DNA of 64,000 nt from RH-AL1 sp965198495 (GTDB taxonomy: Bacteria > Pseudomonadota > Alphaproteobacteria > Rhizobiales > Beijerinckiaceae): contig CBDAPL010000001.1 in the NCBI GenBank assembly GCA_965198495.1, positions 558,001 to 622,000 of the forward strand. The letters are read 5' to 3'. How positions within the stretch are numbered: position 1 is the first letter of the stretch; each line of letters starts with the position of its first letter. This document shows positions 51,969 through 61,215 of the stretch, in pieces. The translations under genes and the position numbers were made by a program. The notes under the pieces were generated by a model. The model was given only the letters and a program-made list of their open reading frames with translations, was not told the DNA's origin and did not search any database.

Positions 51969-53544
51969 TCGCCGCCGCATCGCGCGCGCGCTGCTCTCCG
52001 TGTCGGACAAGAGCGGTCTCGTCGCGTTCGCCCACGGCCTCGCGGCGCACGGCGTCGCGCTCGTCTCCACGGGCGGCACGCACAAGGCGTTGCGGGAGGC
52101 CGGTCTCGCCGTGACGGAGGTCGCCGACCTCACCGGTTTCCCGGAGATGATGGACGGGCGGGTGAAAACCCTGCATCCCAAGGTGCACGGCGGCCTGCTG
52201 GCGATCCGCGAGAATCCGGAGCACGAGGCGGCGATGCTCGCCCACAACATCCAGCCGATCGATCTGCTCGTCGTGAACCTCTACCCTTTCGAGGCGATGG
52301 TCGCCAAAGGGGCAGACGAGGACACGGCGGTCGAGAACATCGACATCGGCGGCCCGGCGATGATCCGCGGCGCGGCGAAGAACCATGCCGACGTGGCCGT
52401 GGTCGTGGACGCGGCCGACTACCCGACGATTATCGCCGCGTTGGAGGCGGGGGGCACCGACCTCGCGACGCGCCGGCGGCTCGCGCAGAAGGCCTTCGCC
52501 CGCACGGCTGTCTACGACGCCGCCATTTCGAACTGGATGGCTCTGCGGATCGGCGAGAGCGCGCCGGCCTACCGCGCCTTCGGCGGAACGCTGATCGAGG
52601 CGCTGCGCTACGGCGAGAACCCGCATCAAGCGGCGGCCTTCTACGCCGGCGCCGAAGCCAGGCCCGGCGTCGCCACCGCGCGGCAGGTCCAGGGCAAGGC
52701 GCTCTCCTACAACAACGTCAACGACACCGACGCCGCGATCGAGCTCGTCGCCGAGTTCGCGCCGGCCTCGGGGCCCGCCGTCGCCATCATCAAGCACGCC
52801 AACCCCTGCGGCGTGGCGCGCGGCGCCAGCTTCGCCGAGGCCTACCACCTCGCGCTGCGCTGCGACCCGATCTCGGCCTTCGGTGGCATCGTCGCGCTCA
52901 ACGGCCGGCTCGACGCGGACGCGGCACGCGAGATCGTCAAGGTCTTCACCGAGGTGATCGTCGCACCGGACGCCGACGAGGAGGCGATGGCGATCGTCGC
53001 CGCCAAGAAGAACCTGCGCCTGCTGCTGACCGGCTCGCTGCCCGATCCGCGCGCGAGCGGCCTTACGATGCGGCCCGTCGCCGGCGGTTTCCTGGTGCAG
53101 GATCGCGACAACGCCGTCGTCGACGATCTCGAACTCACGGTGGTCACCAAGCGGGCGCCGAGCGAGAAGGAACTCGCCGACCTTCGCTTCGCCTTCGCGG
53201 TCGCCAAGCACGTCAAGTCGAACGCGATCGTCTACGCCAGGGGTGGGGCGACGGTCGGCATCGGCGCCGGCCAGATGAGCCGCCTCGATTCCTCGCGCAT
53301 GGCCGCGATCAAGGCACGCGAGGCGGCGATCGCCGGCGGCTTGTCCGACTCGCTGGCGAAGGGCTCGGTCGTCGCGTCCGACGCTTTCTTTCCGTTCGCC
53401 GACGGTTTGCTGGCGGCGGCGGAGGCCGGCGCCACCGCTGTGATCCAGCCGGGCGGCTCGATGCGAGACGATCTGGTGATCGCGGCGGCCGACGACGCGG
53501 GACTCGCGATGGTGCTGACCGGCACGAGACATTTCCGCCACTGA
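51958..53544 (+). CDS. purH: bifunctional AICAR formyltransferase / IMP cyclohydrolase
   Basis: PurH carries out the last two steps of IMP synthesis. The 528-residue protein has the N-terminal cyclohydrolase domain (LLSVSDKSGLVAFA, STGGT, TGFPEMMDGRVKTLHPKVHG) and the C-terminal transformylase domain (LRYGENPHQAAAFY, IIKHANPCGVA, DPISAFGGIVALN). The start ATG 51958 overlaps mtaB by 11 bases, so it is read as part of dapF-mtaB-purH. Confidence 0.97.
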   Translation: MASDRRRIARALLSVSDKSGLVAFAHGLAAHGVALVSTGGTHKALREAGLAVTEVADLTGFPEMMDGRVKTLHPKVHGGLLAIRENPEHEAAMLAHNIQPIDLLVVNLYPFEAMVAKGADEDTAVENIDIGGPAMIRGAAKNHADVAVVVDAADYPTIIAALEAGGTDLATRRRLAQKAFARTAVYDAAISNWMALRIGESAPAYRAFGGTLIEALRYGENPHQAAAFYAGAEARPGVATARQVQGKALSYNNVNDTDAAIELVAEFAPASGPAVAIIKHANPCGVARGASFAEAYHLALRCDPISAFGGIVALNGRLDADAAREIVKVFTEVIVAPDADEEAMAIVAAKKNLRLLLTGSLPDPRASGLTMRPVAGGFLVQDRDNAVVDDLELTVVTKRAPSEKELADLRFAFAVAKHVKSNAIVYARGGATVGIGAGQMSRLDSSRMAAIKAREAAIAGGLSDSLAKGSVVASDAFFPFADGLLAAAEAGATAVIQPGGSMRDDLVIAAADDAGLAMVLTGTRHFRH

Positions 53545-53693
53545 CCATTCGAAAGCGGCCGAAAGCATTAACCAAATCTCAATTTGGGCAGGGCGGCCTG
53601 AGGCTGGTCATCTTCTGTTCGGTTTTGCACGGCTACCTTCGATCCAAGCGCAACCGACCACCCAATCCGAGCGCTGTGGAGAAATGGTAAATC

Positions 53694-53981
53694 ATGCTTG
53701 TCAGCGAAAAAGACGCCATCGAAGGCGCCCGCGTTCTCTATCCCCTGGGCAAGATCAAGGCGGCCACATCCTGGCATGCCGCCGGCCATCATCCGATCTC
53801 CAACAATTGGCGCGAGCGCGTCCTGCAGGATCTCATTCGCCGGGCCGAGGACATCGACGCCGACGCGATCATCGGCCTCGACTTCGAGGTCGAGCCGGTC
53901 GATGCGGCGAGTGAGGGTGGCGTCGACCTCGAGCGCGTCTGCGCCGTGGGCATCGCGGTGCGGCTCGCCAACGCCGCGTAG
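53694..53981 (+). CDS. YbjQ/UPF0145-like small protein
   Basis: The 95-residue protein shows the pattern of the heavy-metal-binding or YbjQ-like fold: RRAEDIDADAIIGLDFEVEP near residues 49-68 and a C-terminal beta hairpin (VCAVGIAVRLANA). It lacks the usual N-terminal start of YbjQ and so is a divergent or truncated member. ATG 53694 follows GGAG at about 12 bases. A short hairpin (CCAAAT/ATTTGG) lies about 110 bases upstream, after purH. Confidence 0.72.
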   Translation: MLVSEKDAIEGARVLYPLGKIKAATSWHAAGHHPISNNWRERVLQDLIRRAEDIDADAIIGLDFEVEPVDAASEGGVDLERVCAVGIAVRLANAA

Positions 53982-54052
53982 CTCCGGCGCGCTGGACGTT
54001 TCGGCTGGCGAAGCGGAATGCACCCGCCTGCTGGGTTACTAGCCCTCCAGGA

Positions 54053-54895
54053 TCAGGCGGGCTGCAACTCGCGCTCGCGCAACACGTCCTCGCCCACCTC
54101 GTCCGTCCAGATCTTGAAGACGTTGAGAAAGTGCGGCCCGAACGAGGTTGCCAGCGGGATGTCCGTGGCGTCGCGGCCGCGCGAGACCGTGATGCGGCCG
54201 ATCCGCGGCACGTTGTGGCGCGCGTCGAAGATGAACCACTTGTGGTCCAGGTAGACCTCGAACCAGGCGTTGTAATCCATCGGCGCGGGGTCGAGCGGCA
54301 CACCGATATCGCCGAGAAAGCCATTGGCGTAGCGCGTCGGGATGTTCATGCAGCGACACAGCGCGACCGCCAGATGGGCGAAGTCCCGGCAGACACCGAG
54401 GCGCTCCTCGTAGGCCTCGTACGCCGTCCGGGTGGCGCGCGCGTACTGGTAGCCGAAGGTCAGGTGGTTGTGCACGTAGTCGCAGATCGCCTGCACGCGT
54501 TGCCAGCCGGGCGTGACGTTGCCGAACAGGTTCCAGGCGATGTTGGAGAGCTTGTCCGTCTCGCAATAGCGGCTGCCGAGCAGGTAGACGAGATAGCGCG
54601 ACGGCACCTCGTTCAACGGCACCTCCTTGGCGTCCGTCACGATCGGATCGGTCCGACCGTCGCATTCGAACACCTGGTCGCGCGAGATCGTCAGCGCCCC
54701 TGCCGGAGCCATGAAGCGGCGCACCTCGTTGCCATGAGCATCGGTGTAGAGCTGCCAATCGAGTGGAACGCTCGACTCGAAAGCACCCTGCCACCGGACC
54801 TGCTGCGTATGGTCCGCGTGCGTGTCGAGCAGACAGACCATCATGACGGGCTGCGGGCAGAAAAATTCGAGGTGGTATCCGTAGCGGATCAGCAT
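54053..54895 (-). CDS. transglutaminase-like cysteine protease family protein
   Basis: The 280-residue protein has an N-terminal beta domain (LIRYGYHLEFFCPQPVMMVC) and a transglutaminase core with the Cys in LGVCRDFAHLAVALCR, the His in YNAWFEVYL region and Asp in FIFDARHN. This is the family often encoded with alpha-E and circularly permuted ATP-grasp genes, but none is next to it here. The role in peptide crosslinking or cleavage is unproven. Confidence 0.88.
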   Translation of the reverse strand: MLIRYGYHLEFFCPQPVMMVCLLDTHADHTQQVRWQGAFESSVPLDWQLYTDAHGNEVRRFMAPAGALTISRDQVFECDGRTDPIVTDAKEVPLNEVPSRYLVYLLGSRYCETDKLSNIAWNLFGNVTPGWQRVQAICDYVHNHLTFGYQYARATRTAYEAYEERLGVCRDFAHLAVALCRCMNIPTRYANGFLGDIGVPLDPAPMDYNAWFEVYLDHKWFIFDARHNVPRIGRITVSRGRDATDIPLATSFGPHFLNVFKIWTDEVGEDVLRERELQPA

Positions 54896-55012
54896 CTGCC
54901 GTTAGCTCCCGGCGCTTTCGTCTGTTAGCCGGCGACGATGCAACGCGCGGGCCGATGGAATGGACCCGGCCGGCGTCGCGTCGCGAGTCCAGGTGTTGGA
55001 GCAGCCTGACTT

Positions 55013-56269
55013 CTATTCCGCCGCCATGTCTGTGACCGCCGTCGTCAGCAGGCCGTGGCGCAGATCGTCGATGAGGTCATCGACGTCCTCGAGCCCGACG
55101 GATAGTCGAAGCATTCCCTCGCCGATCCCCATCTTCTGACGCGCCTCGGGCGTGAGACGCTGGTGAGTCGTCGTCGCGGGATGCGTGATGATGCTCTTGG
55201 CGTCACCGAGGTTGTTGGAGATCTTGATGATGGAGAAGGCGTTGGCGAACCGGAAGGCGGCCGACTTGCCACCCTGCACCTCGAACGTGACGAGGGTGGA
55301 GGCGCCCTTCATCTGCCGCCTGACGAGGTCCGCCTGCGGGTGATCGGCCCGGCCGGGATAGATCACGCGTCTGATGCCGGGCTGATCGGCGAGGAAATCG
55401 GCGATGCGCGCCGCGCTCGCGCACTGGTGCGCCACCCGCACCGGCAGGCTCTCCAGCGACTTCAGCATCACCCAGGCATTGAATGGCGAGATCGCCGGTC
55501 CGGTCTGGCGCAGGTAGTTGTGGATGTGCTTGTCGATGAAGGCCTGGCTCGCGAGGATCATCCCGCCGAGGCAGCGCCCATGGCCGTCGACGTGCTTGGT
55601 CGTGGAGTAGACGACGCAATCGGCGCCGAGCGCCAGAGGGCGCTGCAGCATCGGCGTCGCGAACACGTTGTCGACCACCAGCGTCGCCCCGGCGTCATGG
55701 GCGATCGCCGCCAAAGCCGCGATATCGTAGACCTCCAGCGTCGGGTTGGTCGGCGTCTCGAGGAACAGCACCTTCGTCGTCGGGCGCACGGCGGCGCGCC
55801 ACTGGTCGAGATCGTCGCCGTCGACCAGCGTCGTCGACACGCCGAAGCGCGGCAGCAGATCCTCGACGACGTAGAGGCACGAGCCGAACAGGGCGCGGGC
55901 GGCGACGACATGGTCGCCGGCGCGCAACTGACCCATGAGCGAGGCGGTCACCGCGGCCATGCCGCTGGCGGTCGCCCGCGCCGCCTCGGCGCCCTCGAGA
56001 AGCGCCATGCGCTGCTCGAACATCGACACGGTGGGGTTGGAGTAGCGCGAGTAGATGAAGCCCGGCGCCTCGCCCTTGAAGCGGGCCTCGGCGACCTCCA
56101 TCGTGTCGTAGGCATAGCCTTGCGTGAGGAACAGCCCCTCCGACATTTCGCCGAACGGGGTACGATTGGTGGCGCCGTGCACGAGTTGGGTGGCGGGGCG
56201 CAGGGCTTGGCCGGACGCCGCCTTGTCCAGACCCTTACCGGATGTACTCTTGCCGGGCGTGCTCGCCAT
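55013..56269 (-). CDS. metZ: O-succinylhomoserine sulfhydrylase
   Basis: MetZ makes homocysteine from O-succinylhomoserine and sulfide. The 418-residue PLP enzyme of the Cys/Met metabolism family has ATASGMAAVTASLMG near residue 103, FLETPTNPTLEVYDI, LVVDNVFATPMLQRP, and the PLP lysine in YSTTKHVDGHGRCLGG. The C-terminal SVGLEDVDDLIDDL is typical. No SAM riboswitch pattern was found upstream. Confidence 0.93.
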   Translation of the reverse strand: MASTPGKSTSGKGLDKAASGQALRPATQLVHGATNRTPFGEMSEGLFLTQGYAYDTMEVAEARFKGEAPGFIYSRYSNPTVSMFEQRMALLEGAEAARATASGMAAVTASLMGQLRAGDHVVAARALFGSCLYVVEDLLPRFGVSTTLVDGDDLDQWRAAVRPTTKVLFLETPTNPTLEVYDIAALAAIAHDAGATLVVDNVFATPMLQRPLALGADCVVYSTTKHVDGHGRCLGGMILASQAFIDKHIHNYLRQTGPAISPFNAWVMLKSLESLPVRVAHQCASAARIADFLADQPGIRRVIYPGRADHPQADLVRRQMKGASTLVTFEVQGGKSAAFRFANAFSIIKISNNLGDAKSIITHPATTTHQRLTPEARQKMGIGEGMLRLSVGLEDVDDLIDDLRHGLLTTAVTDMAAE

Positions 56270-56363
56270 GATCTCACTCGACTAGGGGTTCTGATACACA
56301 GGTAGGCGTTGAACGGGCTGTCCGCGAGGTGTGCCACAAGATAAGAGCCGTTGGCATTTATTT

Positions 56364-57653
56364 TTACGGCGGCGCGGCGCGGCGCGTCAGCCGAGTCCGC
56401 AGCTTCACGAGGGCCGCCAGGGTCAATGCGGCGAAGACCGCGCCGACCAGGAAGGTCGCCCGCGCGCCGGCGCTGTCCCACAGCGCGCCGGCGATCACGC
56501 TGGCGGCAAGGAGCGCGAGACCCGTCACCAGATTGTAGACGCCGAAGGCGGTGCCGCGGATGTCCGCCGGCGCGGCGTCGGCGACGATGGTCGCGAACAG
56601 GCCTTGCGAGAACCCCATGTGCAGGCCCCACAAGGTCGCGCCCGCAGCAAGCGCGGCCGGTCCGGACGCGAAAGCGAGCACGGCATCGGCCGCGATCAGC
56701 AGCAGCAGACCGATCCCCAACAGGGCGACCCGATCGATGCGATCGACGAGGATGCCGACTGGAAACGCCGATGCGGCGTAGGCGATATTCATGATGACCA
56801 ACACCGCCGGGACGAGGACCACCGGCAGGTCGATCCCCCGCGCGCGTAGGATGAGGAACGCCTCGCTGAAGCGCGCGAGCGTGAACAGCGTCGCGATGGC
56901 TATCGCGGCCCAGTAGGTCCGATCGAGCCGGGCGAGCTCGCGGCGACGCAGCGGCATCCGCGCTGTCGCGGTTTTGACAGGGCGTCGCGCCTCCGGCACC
57001 GCGGCGATGATCAGCGCGAGCGACAGGAAGGCCGGCAGCACGGCGAGCCAGAGCACCGGTCGGAAGCGCGCGTGAAACAGCCAAAGAAAAAGGATCGCCA
57101 GCAGGGGTCCGGTGAAGGCGCCGACCGTGTCCAGCGATTGGCGCAGGCCGAAGCTCGCCCCGCGAAGCTCAGGCGGGCTGAGTTCGGCCACGAGCGCGTC
57201 GCGCGGGGCCCCGCGAATGCCCTTGCCGACGCGGTCGACGAAGCGCGCCGCCACCAGCCAGCCGATCGTCGCGGCCAAAGGGAAGACCGGCTTGGCGAGG
57301 GCCGCGAGCCCGTAGCCGATCACCGCAAGCAGCTTGCGCCGGCCCAGCCAGTCGCTGAGCGCGCCGGAGAACAGCTTGGTGATCGAGGCCGTCGCCTCGG
57401 CGAGACCCTCGATCATGCCGACCGTCAGACTCGAGGCGCCGAACACGCCGACGAGGTATACCGGGAACAGCGAATGGATCATCTCGGAGGAGATATCCAT
57501 GAGCATCGACACGAAGCCGAGCGCCCAGATGCCAGACGGGATCGCCCGCCAGCTGGGCGCGGCGGGACGCGGGGGACACGTCGAGCCAGCATTCCCTGCA
57601 CCGCCGAAGCTCGATTGGCGCCAGCCGCGGAGCATGCGTTGCATCGCCGTCAT
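56364..57653 (-). CDS. major facilitator superfamily transporter
   Basis: The 429-residue protein has twelve hydrophobic segments. Motif A-like sequences are GALSDWLGRRKLL after segment 2 and FPVGILVDRID in the second half, together with RFVDRVGKGIRGAPRDAL, known from the MFS group that includes YkuC/fosmidomycin-resistance-like proteins. ATG 57653 was chosen, as the longer frame overlaps a tRNA promoter region. The substrate is unknown. It lies 94 bases upstream of metZ. Confidence 0.86.
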   Translation of the reverse strand: MTAMQRMLRGWRQSSFGGAGNAGSTCPPRPAAPSWRAIPSGIWALGFVSMLMDISSEMIHSLFPVYLVGVFGASSLTVGMIEGLAEATASITKLFSGALSDWLGRRKLLAVIGYGLAALAKPVFPLAATIGWLVAARFVDRVGKGIRGAPRDALVAELSPPELRGASFGLRQSLDTVGAFTGPLLAILFLWLFHARFRPVLWLAVLPAFLSLALIIAAVPEARRPVKTATARMPLRRRELARLDRTYWAAIAIATLFTLARFSEAFLILRARGIDLPVVLVPAVLVIMNIAYAASAFPVGILVDRIDRVALLGIGLLLLIAADAVLAFASGPAALAAGATLWGLHMGFSQGLFATIVADAAPADIRGTAFGVYNLVTGLALLAASVIAGALWDSAGARATFLVGAVFAALTLAALVKLRTRLTRRAAPP

Positions 57654-57734
57654 GGCCAATCCCTTGTTCGCGGAGAACGCGCATGCTAGGCCCGGCCGAC
57701 CACGCGCGGGCATCGACTTTGCCGCGTTCCCCTC

Positions 57735-57824
57735 GGAGAGGTGGCAGAGTGGTCGAATGCACCGCACTCGAAATGCGGCATAGGTGCAAGCCTATCGGGG
57801 GTTCGAATCCCCCCCTCTCCGCCA
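57735..57824 (+). tRNA. tRNA-Ser (anticodon CGA)
   Basis: The 90-base gene has acceptor GGAGAGG/CCTCTCC, anticodon stem CCGCA/TGCGG around CTCGAAA (anticodon CGA), a long variable arm, T arm GGGGG-TTCGAAT-CCCCC, discriminator G and an encoded CCA. The long variable arm and anticodon agree with serine. Confidence 0.97.
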
Positions 57825-58045
57825 ACTCAACGGGACTTTTGAGCCGTCCTCACGGCGCGGCGTGCGGCACTGCGGCCGCCATCGCGGATGGCAAAGCGGC
57901 GCGCTAAGACTATCGGCGCGATAGCTAACATGTAAATCTGCCTCCGCAATCCCGGAGGACGCCGCCGCCGCTCCTACGCGCCGCTTATCTGCGCAGAGCG
58001 GCAACGGCCGGCCATTACCCTGCGCGTGAACGAGGAGACGTTCGG

Positions 58046-58234
58046 ATGGTCGAGAATCCCGCCAACACGATGTCGTCCGAACTGGCGTCCGCCCAGGCCG
58101 TCGACGCGGAAGCGAAAACCCGCGTGACCGGGATCGCGGAGAAGGGTCGCGACGATCCCTCGGCTCTCACGCCGGACGAGATCAAGGAGCTTTGCTCGAC
58201 TTTGCTGACGTTTCTCGACGATCCGAAGTCTTGA
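58046..58234 (+). CDS. small hypothetical protein
   Basis: The 62-residue acidic protein starts at ATG 58046 after GAGGAGA, a good ribosome site. It is helical with no membrane segment (ALTPDEIKELCSTLLTFLDD near the C-terminus). It resembles short unnamed proteins of rhizobia; no function assigned. Confidence 0.55.
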   Translation: MVENPANTMSSELASAQAVDAEAKTRVTGIAEKGRDDPSALTPDEIKELCSTLLTFLDDPKS

Positions 58235-58345
58235 AGGGGACGGACGCTGGGGCGTCCTGAGGGGGACGGACGTAAGGCGAAGCTCTCGCTGCGAGCTGGT
58301 GTCTCGCGTGCCGCCCCGCAAGAATGAACCGATGGTGGCCAGGCA

Positions 58346-58816
58346 TCATCCGGCCGGTCGCGGATGCGTCGGATCCACCCAATGCACCGCCTCGGGTGGC
58401 TCCACGGGCGCGATGTCGAGGTTGATCGCCACCGCCTCGCCGTCGGACCGCACCAGGACGCACTCCAGGATCTCGTCGCGGCTCGCGTTGATCTCCTGAT
58501 GCGGCACGTACGGCGGAACGTAGATGAAATCGCCCGGGCCGGCTTCCGCCACGAACTGAAGCCTTTCGCCCCAACGCATCCGTGCCCGCCCCTTGAGCAC
58601 GTAGATGATGCTTTCCAGGTGACCGTGATGGTGAGCGCCGGTCTTGGCATCGGCATGGATGGTGACGGTGCCGGCCCAGAGCTTTTGCGCGCCGACCCTG
58701 GCGAAGTCGATGGCCGCCTTGCGATCCATCCCAGGCGTCTGCGCGGTGCTCGGATCGAGCGAGGCGGCCGGGATGACGCGTACACCATCGTGCTTCCAGG
58801 TGTCGACGTCCGCCAT
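58346..58816 (-). CDS. cupin domain protein
   Basis: The 156-residue protein is a single-domain cupin. Motif 1 is TGAHHHGHLESIIYVLKG near residue 60, with three His and a Glu for metal, and motif 2 is GDFIYVPPYVPHQEIN near residue 95. Fold and spacing fit quercetinase- or germin-like small enzymes. The substrate cannot be named. It stands alone. Confidence 0.9.
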   Translation of the reverse strand: MADVDTWKHDGVRVIPAASLDPSTAQTPGMDRKAAIDFARVGAQKLWAGTVTIHADAKTGAHHHGHLESIIYVLKGRARMRWGERLQFVAEAGPGDFIYVPPYVPHQEINASRDEILECVLVRSDGEAVAINLDIAPVEPPEAVHWVDPTHPRPAG

Positions 58817-59032
58817 GGCCGAACTCCTCGCGACGAGCCGGCATTGCGCCGGCCGGTCCTCATGTCTCGCATTTCAGCGCGCGAGCTTGTCGAAGAAACC
58901 CTCGACGGTGTCAATCGAGGCGCGGCGCCCACTTCGTCCTTGATGTTCGCTCGAGTCAGGGGGTCGGAAGCGCGACGAGCGGTTGCGTGCGCCGCTCCGC
59001 TCGACGTCGGATCGCCTCGCCCTCGCGCGATC

Positions 59033-59868
59033 TCAACGGGCGATCATGGTCTGCCAGGCGTCGACGAAGACGGCGGTCGGCGTCATCCGCGTCACGCGCG
59101 GGGTCGGCTCGGGCCAGCGATGGCTGATCAGCCCGAGGACGCACGAGGTTGCCGCGTCGAGGACGCCGGCGCCGGATGTCCCATGGTCTAAGACCTCGTC
59201 GAGATCGACATAACGCGCGTCGCCGTCTGATTTGGCCGTTTGCGTCGCGGCGACGCGCGTCCGCACAAGACCCTGCCGCAGCACGACGACGACCGTCTGG
59301 CCGGGATGGGGCGGGCCGGCGCAGGGGCGGAGCGCTGGGCGAGCGCCGGCCGTCTTCGCCCGGACGATCGCGAAATCGGCCGAGCCGGCGAAATCCATCT
59401 CCCCCGAAGGCCCGCTTCGACGAGAGCCGAGGGCGGCGACGGTCCCGTCGGCGGTGGCGCCCGCCGCGCGCCTGACGCTCACGCGAAACGGATCCGCCTC
59501 GGCGGCCGATCGCGCGAAATCCGTGCTGACCTCTGGTGTGAAGCGGCACTCGCGCGCGACATCGGCGCGGTCGAGCAGGACATGCGCGGCGGTGAGGTAG
59601 AGATCATCGCCAAGGTACAGGGCCGAGCCCCGCGACTCGCAGCTGCGGTGATCGATCGGTTTGACGCTACTGACGATGAGGGCGTAGCGCGCGTGCAGCG
59701 TCTTGGTCGAGAGGAGCATATCCGCGCTTGCCCTGTCCGCGCTTGCCACGGTCGACGCAAGGCAAGGCGACGCGAGGCAAGTCGACGCGAGCCAGTCGAC
59801 GCGAGCCAAGTCGACGCGAGCCAGGTCGCCATGCCAGCCAGGACGCCTGAACCGATCTTGCGAAACAT
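59033..59868 (-). pseudogene. trypsin-like serine protease, frame broken in a tandem repeat (possible phase-off state)
   Basis: From ATG 59868 the frame gives a signal peptide, MFRKIGSGVLAGMATWLAST, then loses frame inside a repeat array. The rest, in the next frame, encodes a chymotrypsin-fold protease: YLTAAHVLL (His), MDFAGSADFAIVR (Asp), and LDHGTSGAGVLDA (Ser). Adding one base to the short repeat unit restores a single open frame of 278 residues with five WLAST-like repeats just after the leader, and the length 836 becomes a multiple of three. This is either a recent pseudogene or a phase-variable exported protease. A TTG at 59809 lies inside the repeat and is not a believable start. Confidence 0.78.
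59750..59823 (-). repeat. five-unit 15-bp repeat array with one 14-bp unit
   Basis: On the plus strand the units are AGTCGACGCGAGCCA at 59809-59823 and 59794-59808, then a 14-base copy at 59780-59793 that lacks the last A, followed by two diverged copies at 59765-59779 and 59750-59764. The array encodes WLAST-like repeats in the protease leader region, and the 14-base unit shifts the frame. Confidence 0.92.
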
Positions 59869-59930
59869 GATCTGGCGCCTTGTCAACCGAGGCCTCACCT
59901 CACGGCCTCACGCTCGACGCGCGAGGTCAC

Positions 59931-60614
59931 TCAAAGGCTCGCCAGGCTTTCGAACAAGGGACGTCCGTCGGTACCGCCGACGAGCGGATCGATGAGGTTT
60001 TCTGGATGGGGCATGAGGCCGAGCACACGCAGGTTCGGCGATAACAGACCGGCAATCTCGTTCATCGAGCCGTTCGGGCTTCCTCGTTCCTTCACGTGGC
60101 CGTCACCGTCGCAATAGCGGAAGGCGACGAGGTTTTCTCCCTCCAGCCTGGCGAGCGTCTCGGGATCGGCGGTGTAATTGCCCTCGCCGTGGGCGATCGC
60201 CACCTTGATCGTCTGGCGATCGCGGTAGCGGCTTGTGAAGGGCGCGTCCGCCCGCTCCACCCGCAAAGACTGCATGCGGCACACGAAGCGCAGGTTGGCG
60301 TTGCGCATCAATATGCCCGGAAGCAGGCCGCTCTCGACCAGGATCTGGAAGCCGTTGCAGATGCCGAGCACGAGCCCGCCGCGACCGGCATGGGCGCGAA
60401 CAGCGTCCATGATCGGCGAGCGCCCGGCGATGGCACCGCAGCGCAGGTAGTCGCCGTAGGAGAAGCCGCCGGGCAGCACGGCGAGATCGGTGCCGGAGGG
60501 AAGGTCGTGCTCGCCGTGCCAGACGATCGTCGGTTCGATGCCGGCCGAGCGCAGCGCCCGCACGGCGTCGCCCTCGCGATTGGAGCCGGGAAACAGGACC
60601 ACGGCGGCCTTCAT
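59931..60614 (-). CDS. purQ: phosphoribosylformylglycinamidine synthase, glutaminase subunit
   Basis: PurQ supplies ammonia to PurL in the fourth step of purine synthesis. The 227-residue class I amidotransferase has the catalytic Cys in LGICNGFQIL near residue 87, and the His/Glu pair in MPHPENLIDP near the end. Its ATG overlaps the purS stop (ATGA). The large subunit purL is not in the window and is not downstream; the protease follows instead. Confidence 0.95.
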   Translation of the reverse strand: MKAAVVLFPGSNREGDAVRALRSAGIEPTIVWHGEHDLPSGTDLAVLPGGFSYGDYLRCGAIAGRSPIMDAVRAHAGRGGLVLGICNGFQILVESGLLPGILMRNANLRFVCRMQSLRVERADAPFTSRYRDRQTIKVAIAHGEGNYTADPETLARLEGENLVAFRYCDGDGHVKERGSPNGSMNEIAGLLSPNLRVLGLMPHPENLIDPLVGGTDGRPLFESLASL

Positions 60615-60844
60615 AGCAGATCGACGTGATAATTCTCGACGACGGTGTTGGCGAGGAGTTTCTCGCACGCGCTCTTCAGAACCTGTTGCGCGTCGATGCC
60701 GTCGGCGAGGTCGATGTCGAACACCTTGCCTTGGCGAACGCTGCCGATCCCGGGAACCTGCAAGGCGCGAAGCGCGCCCTCGATCGCCTTGCCTTGCGGG
60801 TCGAGGATGCCGGACTTCAAGGTGACGGTGACGCGAGCTTTCAT
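60611..60844 (-). CDS. purS: phosphoribosylformylglycinamidine synthase subunit PurS
   Basis: The 77-residue PurS bridges PurL and PurQ. It has the typical start MKARVTVTLKSGILDPQGKA and the VRQGKVFDIDL strand. It overlaps purQ by four bases. Confidence 0.95.
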   Translation of the reverse strand: MKARVTVTLKSGILDPQGKAIEGALRALQVPGIGSVRQGKVFDIDLADGIDAQQVLKSACEKLLANTVVENYHVDLL

Positions 60845-60925
60845 GCGGGCTCCGGAGCTTGCCGAAGCTTCCTCTAAACGGGATCGGCGAAGCCGACTAG
60901 AGGTTCCTCGCCGCGACGGCGCCGA

Positions 60926-61108
60926 TCAGACCCTGTGTTCGAACGCGCCCGCGATCGGCGTTTGCGACCCGACGCCGATCTGATCGTAGGACGGCGCGTG
61001 AAGCGTCAACACGATAAGAGCCGCGAAGGCGAGAATGACCGCGATCATCGCGGGTGAGCTTGTCGCTGGAGCTTTTTCTTCGAGACGGACAGGAAGAGAC
61101 GTCGGCAT
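60926..61108 (-). CDS. small single-pass membrane protein
   Basis: The 60-residue protein starts at ATG 61108, 7 bases after GGAG, and has one clear membrane segment (PAMIAVILAFAALIVLTL, residues 19-36) preceded by Lys/Arg/Glu. It lies between purC and purS on the same strand and may be transcribed with them. No family is recognised. Confidence 0.6.
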   Translation of the reverse strand: MPTSLPVRLEEKAPATSSPAMIAVILAFAALIVLTLHAPSYDQIGVGSQTPIAGAFEHRV

Positions 61109-61215
61109 GGTACGACTCCGATCAATATCCCATTAGAGCGCCATCATGGTTCACAAAACGTGAACGGGGGCGCAAGCCCCCGACATACACGCCCTGAAAG
61201 CAAGTCGCGCTCGAG

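Noticed and set aside
53572..53587. Hairpin CCAAAT-CTCA-ATTTGG after purH as a terminator
   Set aside because: The stem is only six pairs, AT-rich and not followed by a T tract; kept as a note only.
56270..56363. Possible SAM riboswitch upstream of metZ
   Set aside because: SAM-II leaders are common before Met genes in this class, but the characteristic pseudoknot pattern could not be found in the 94 bases.
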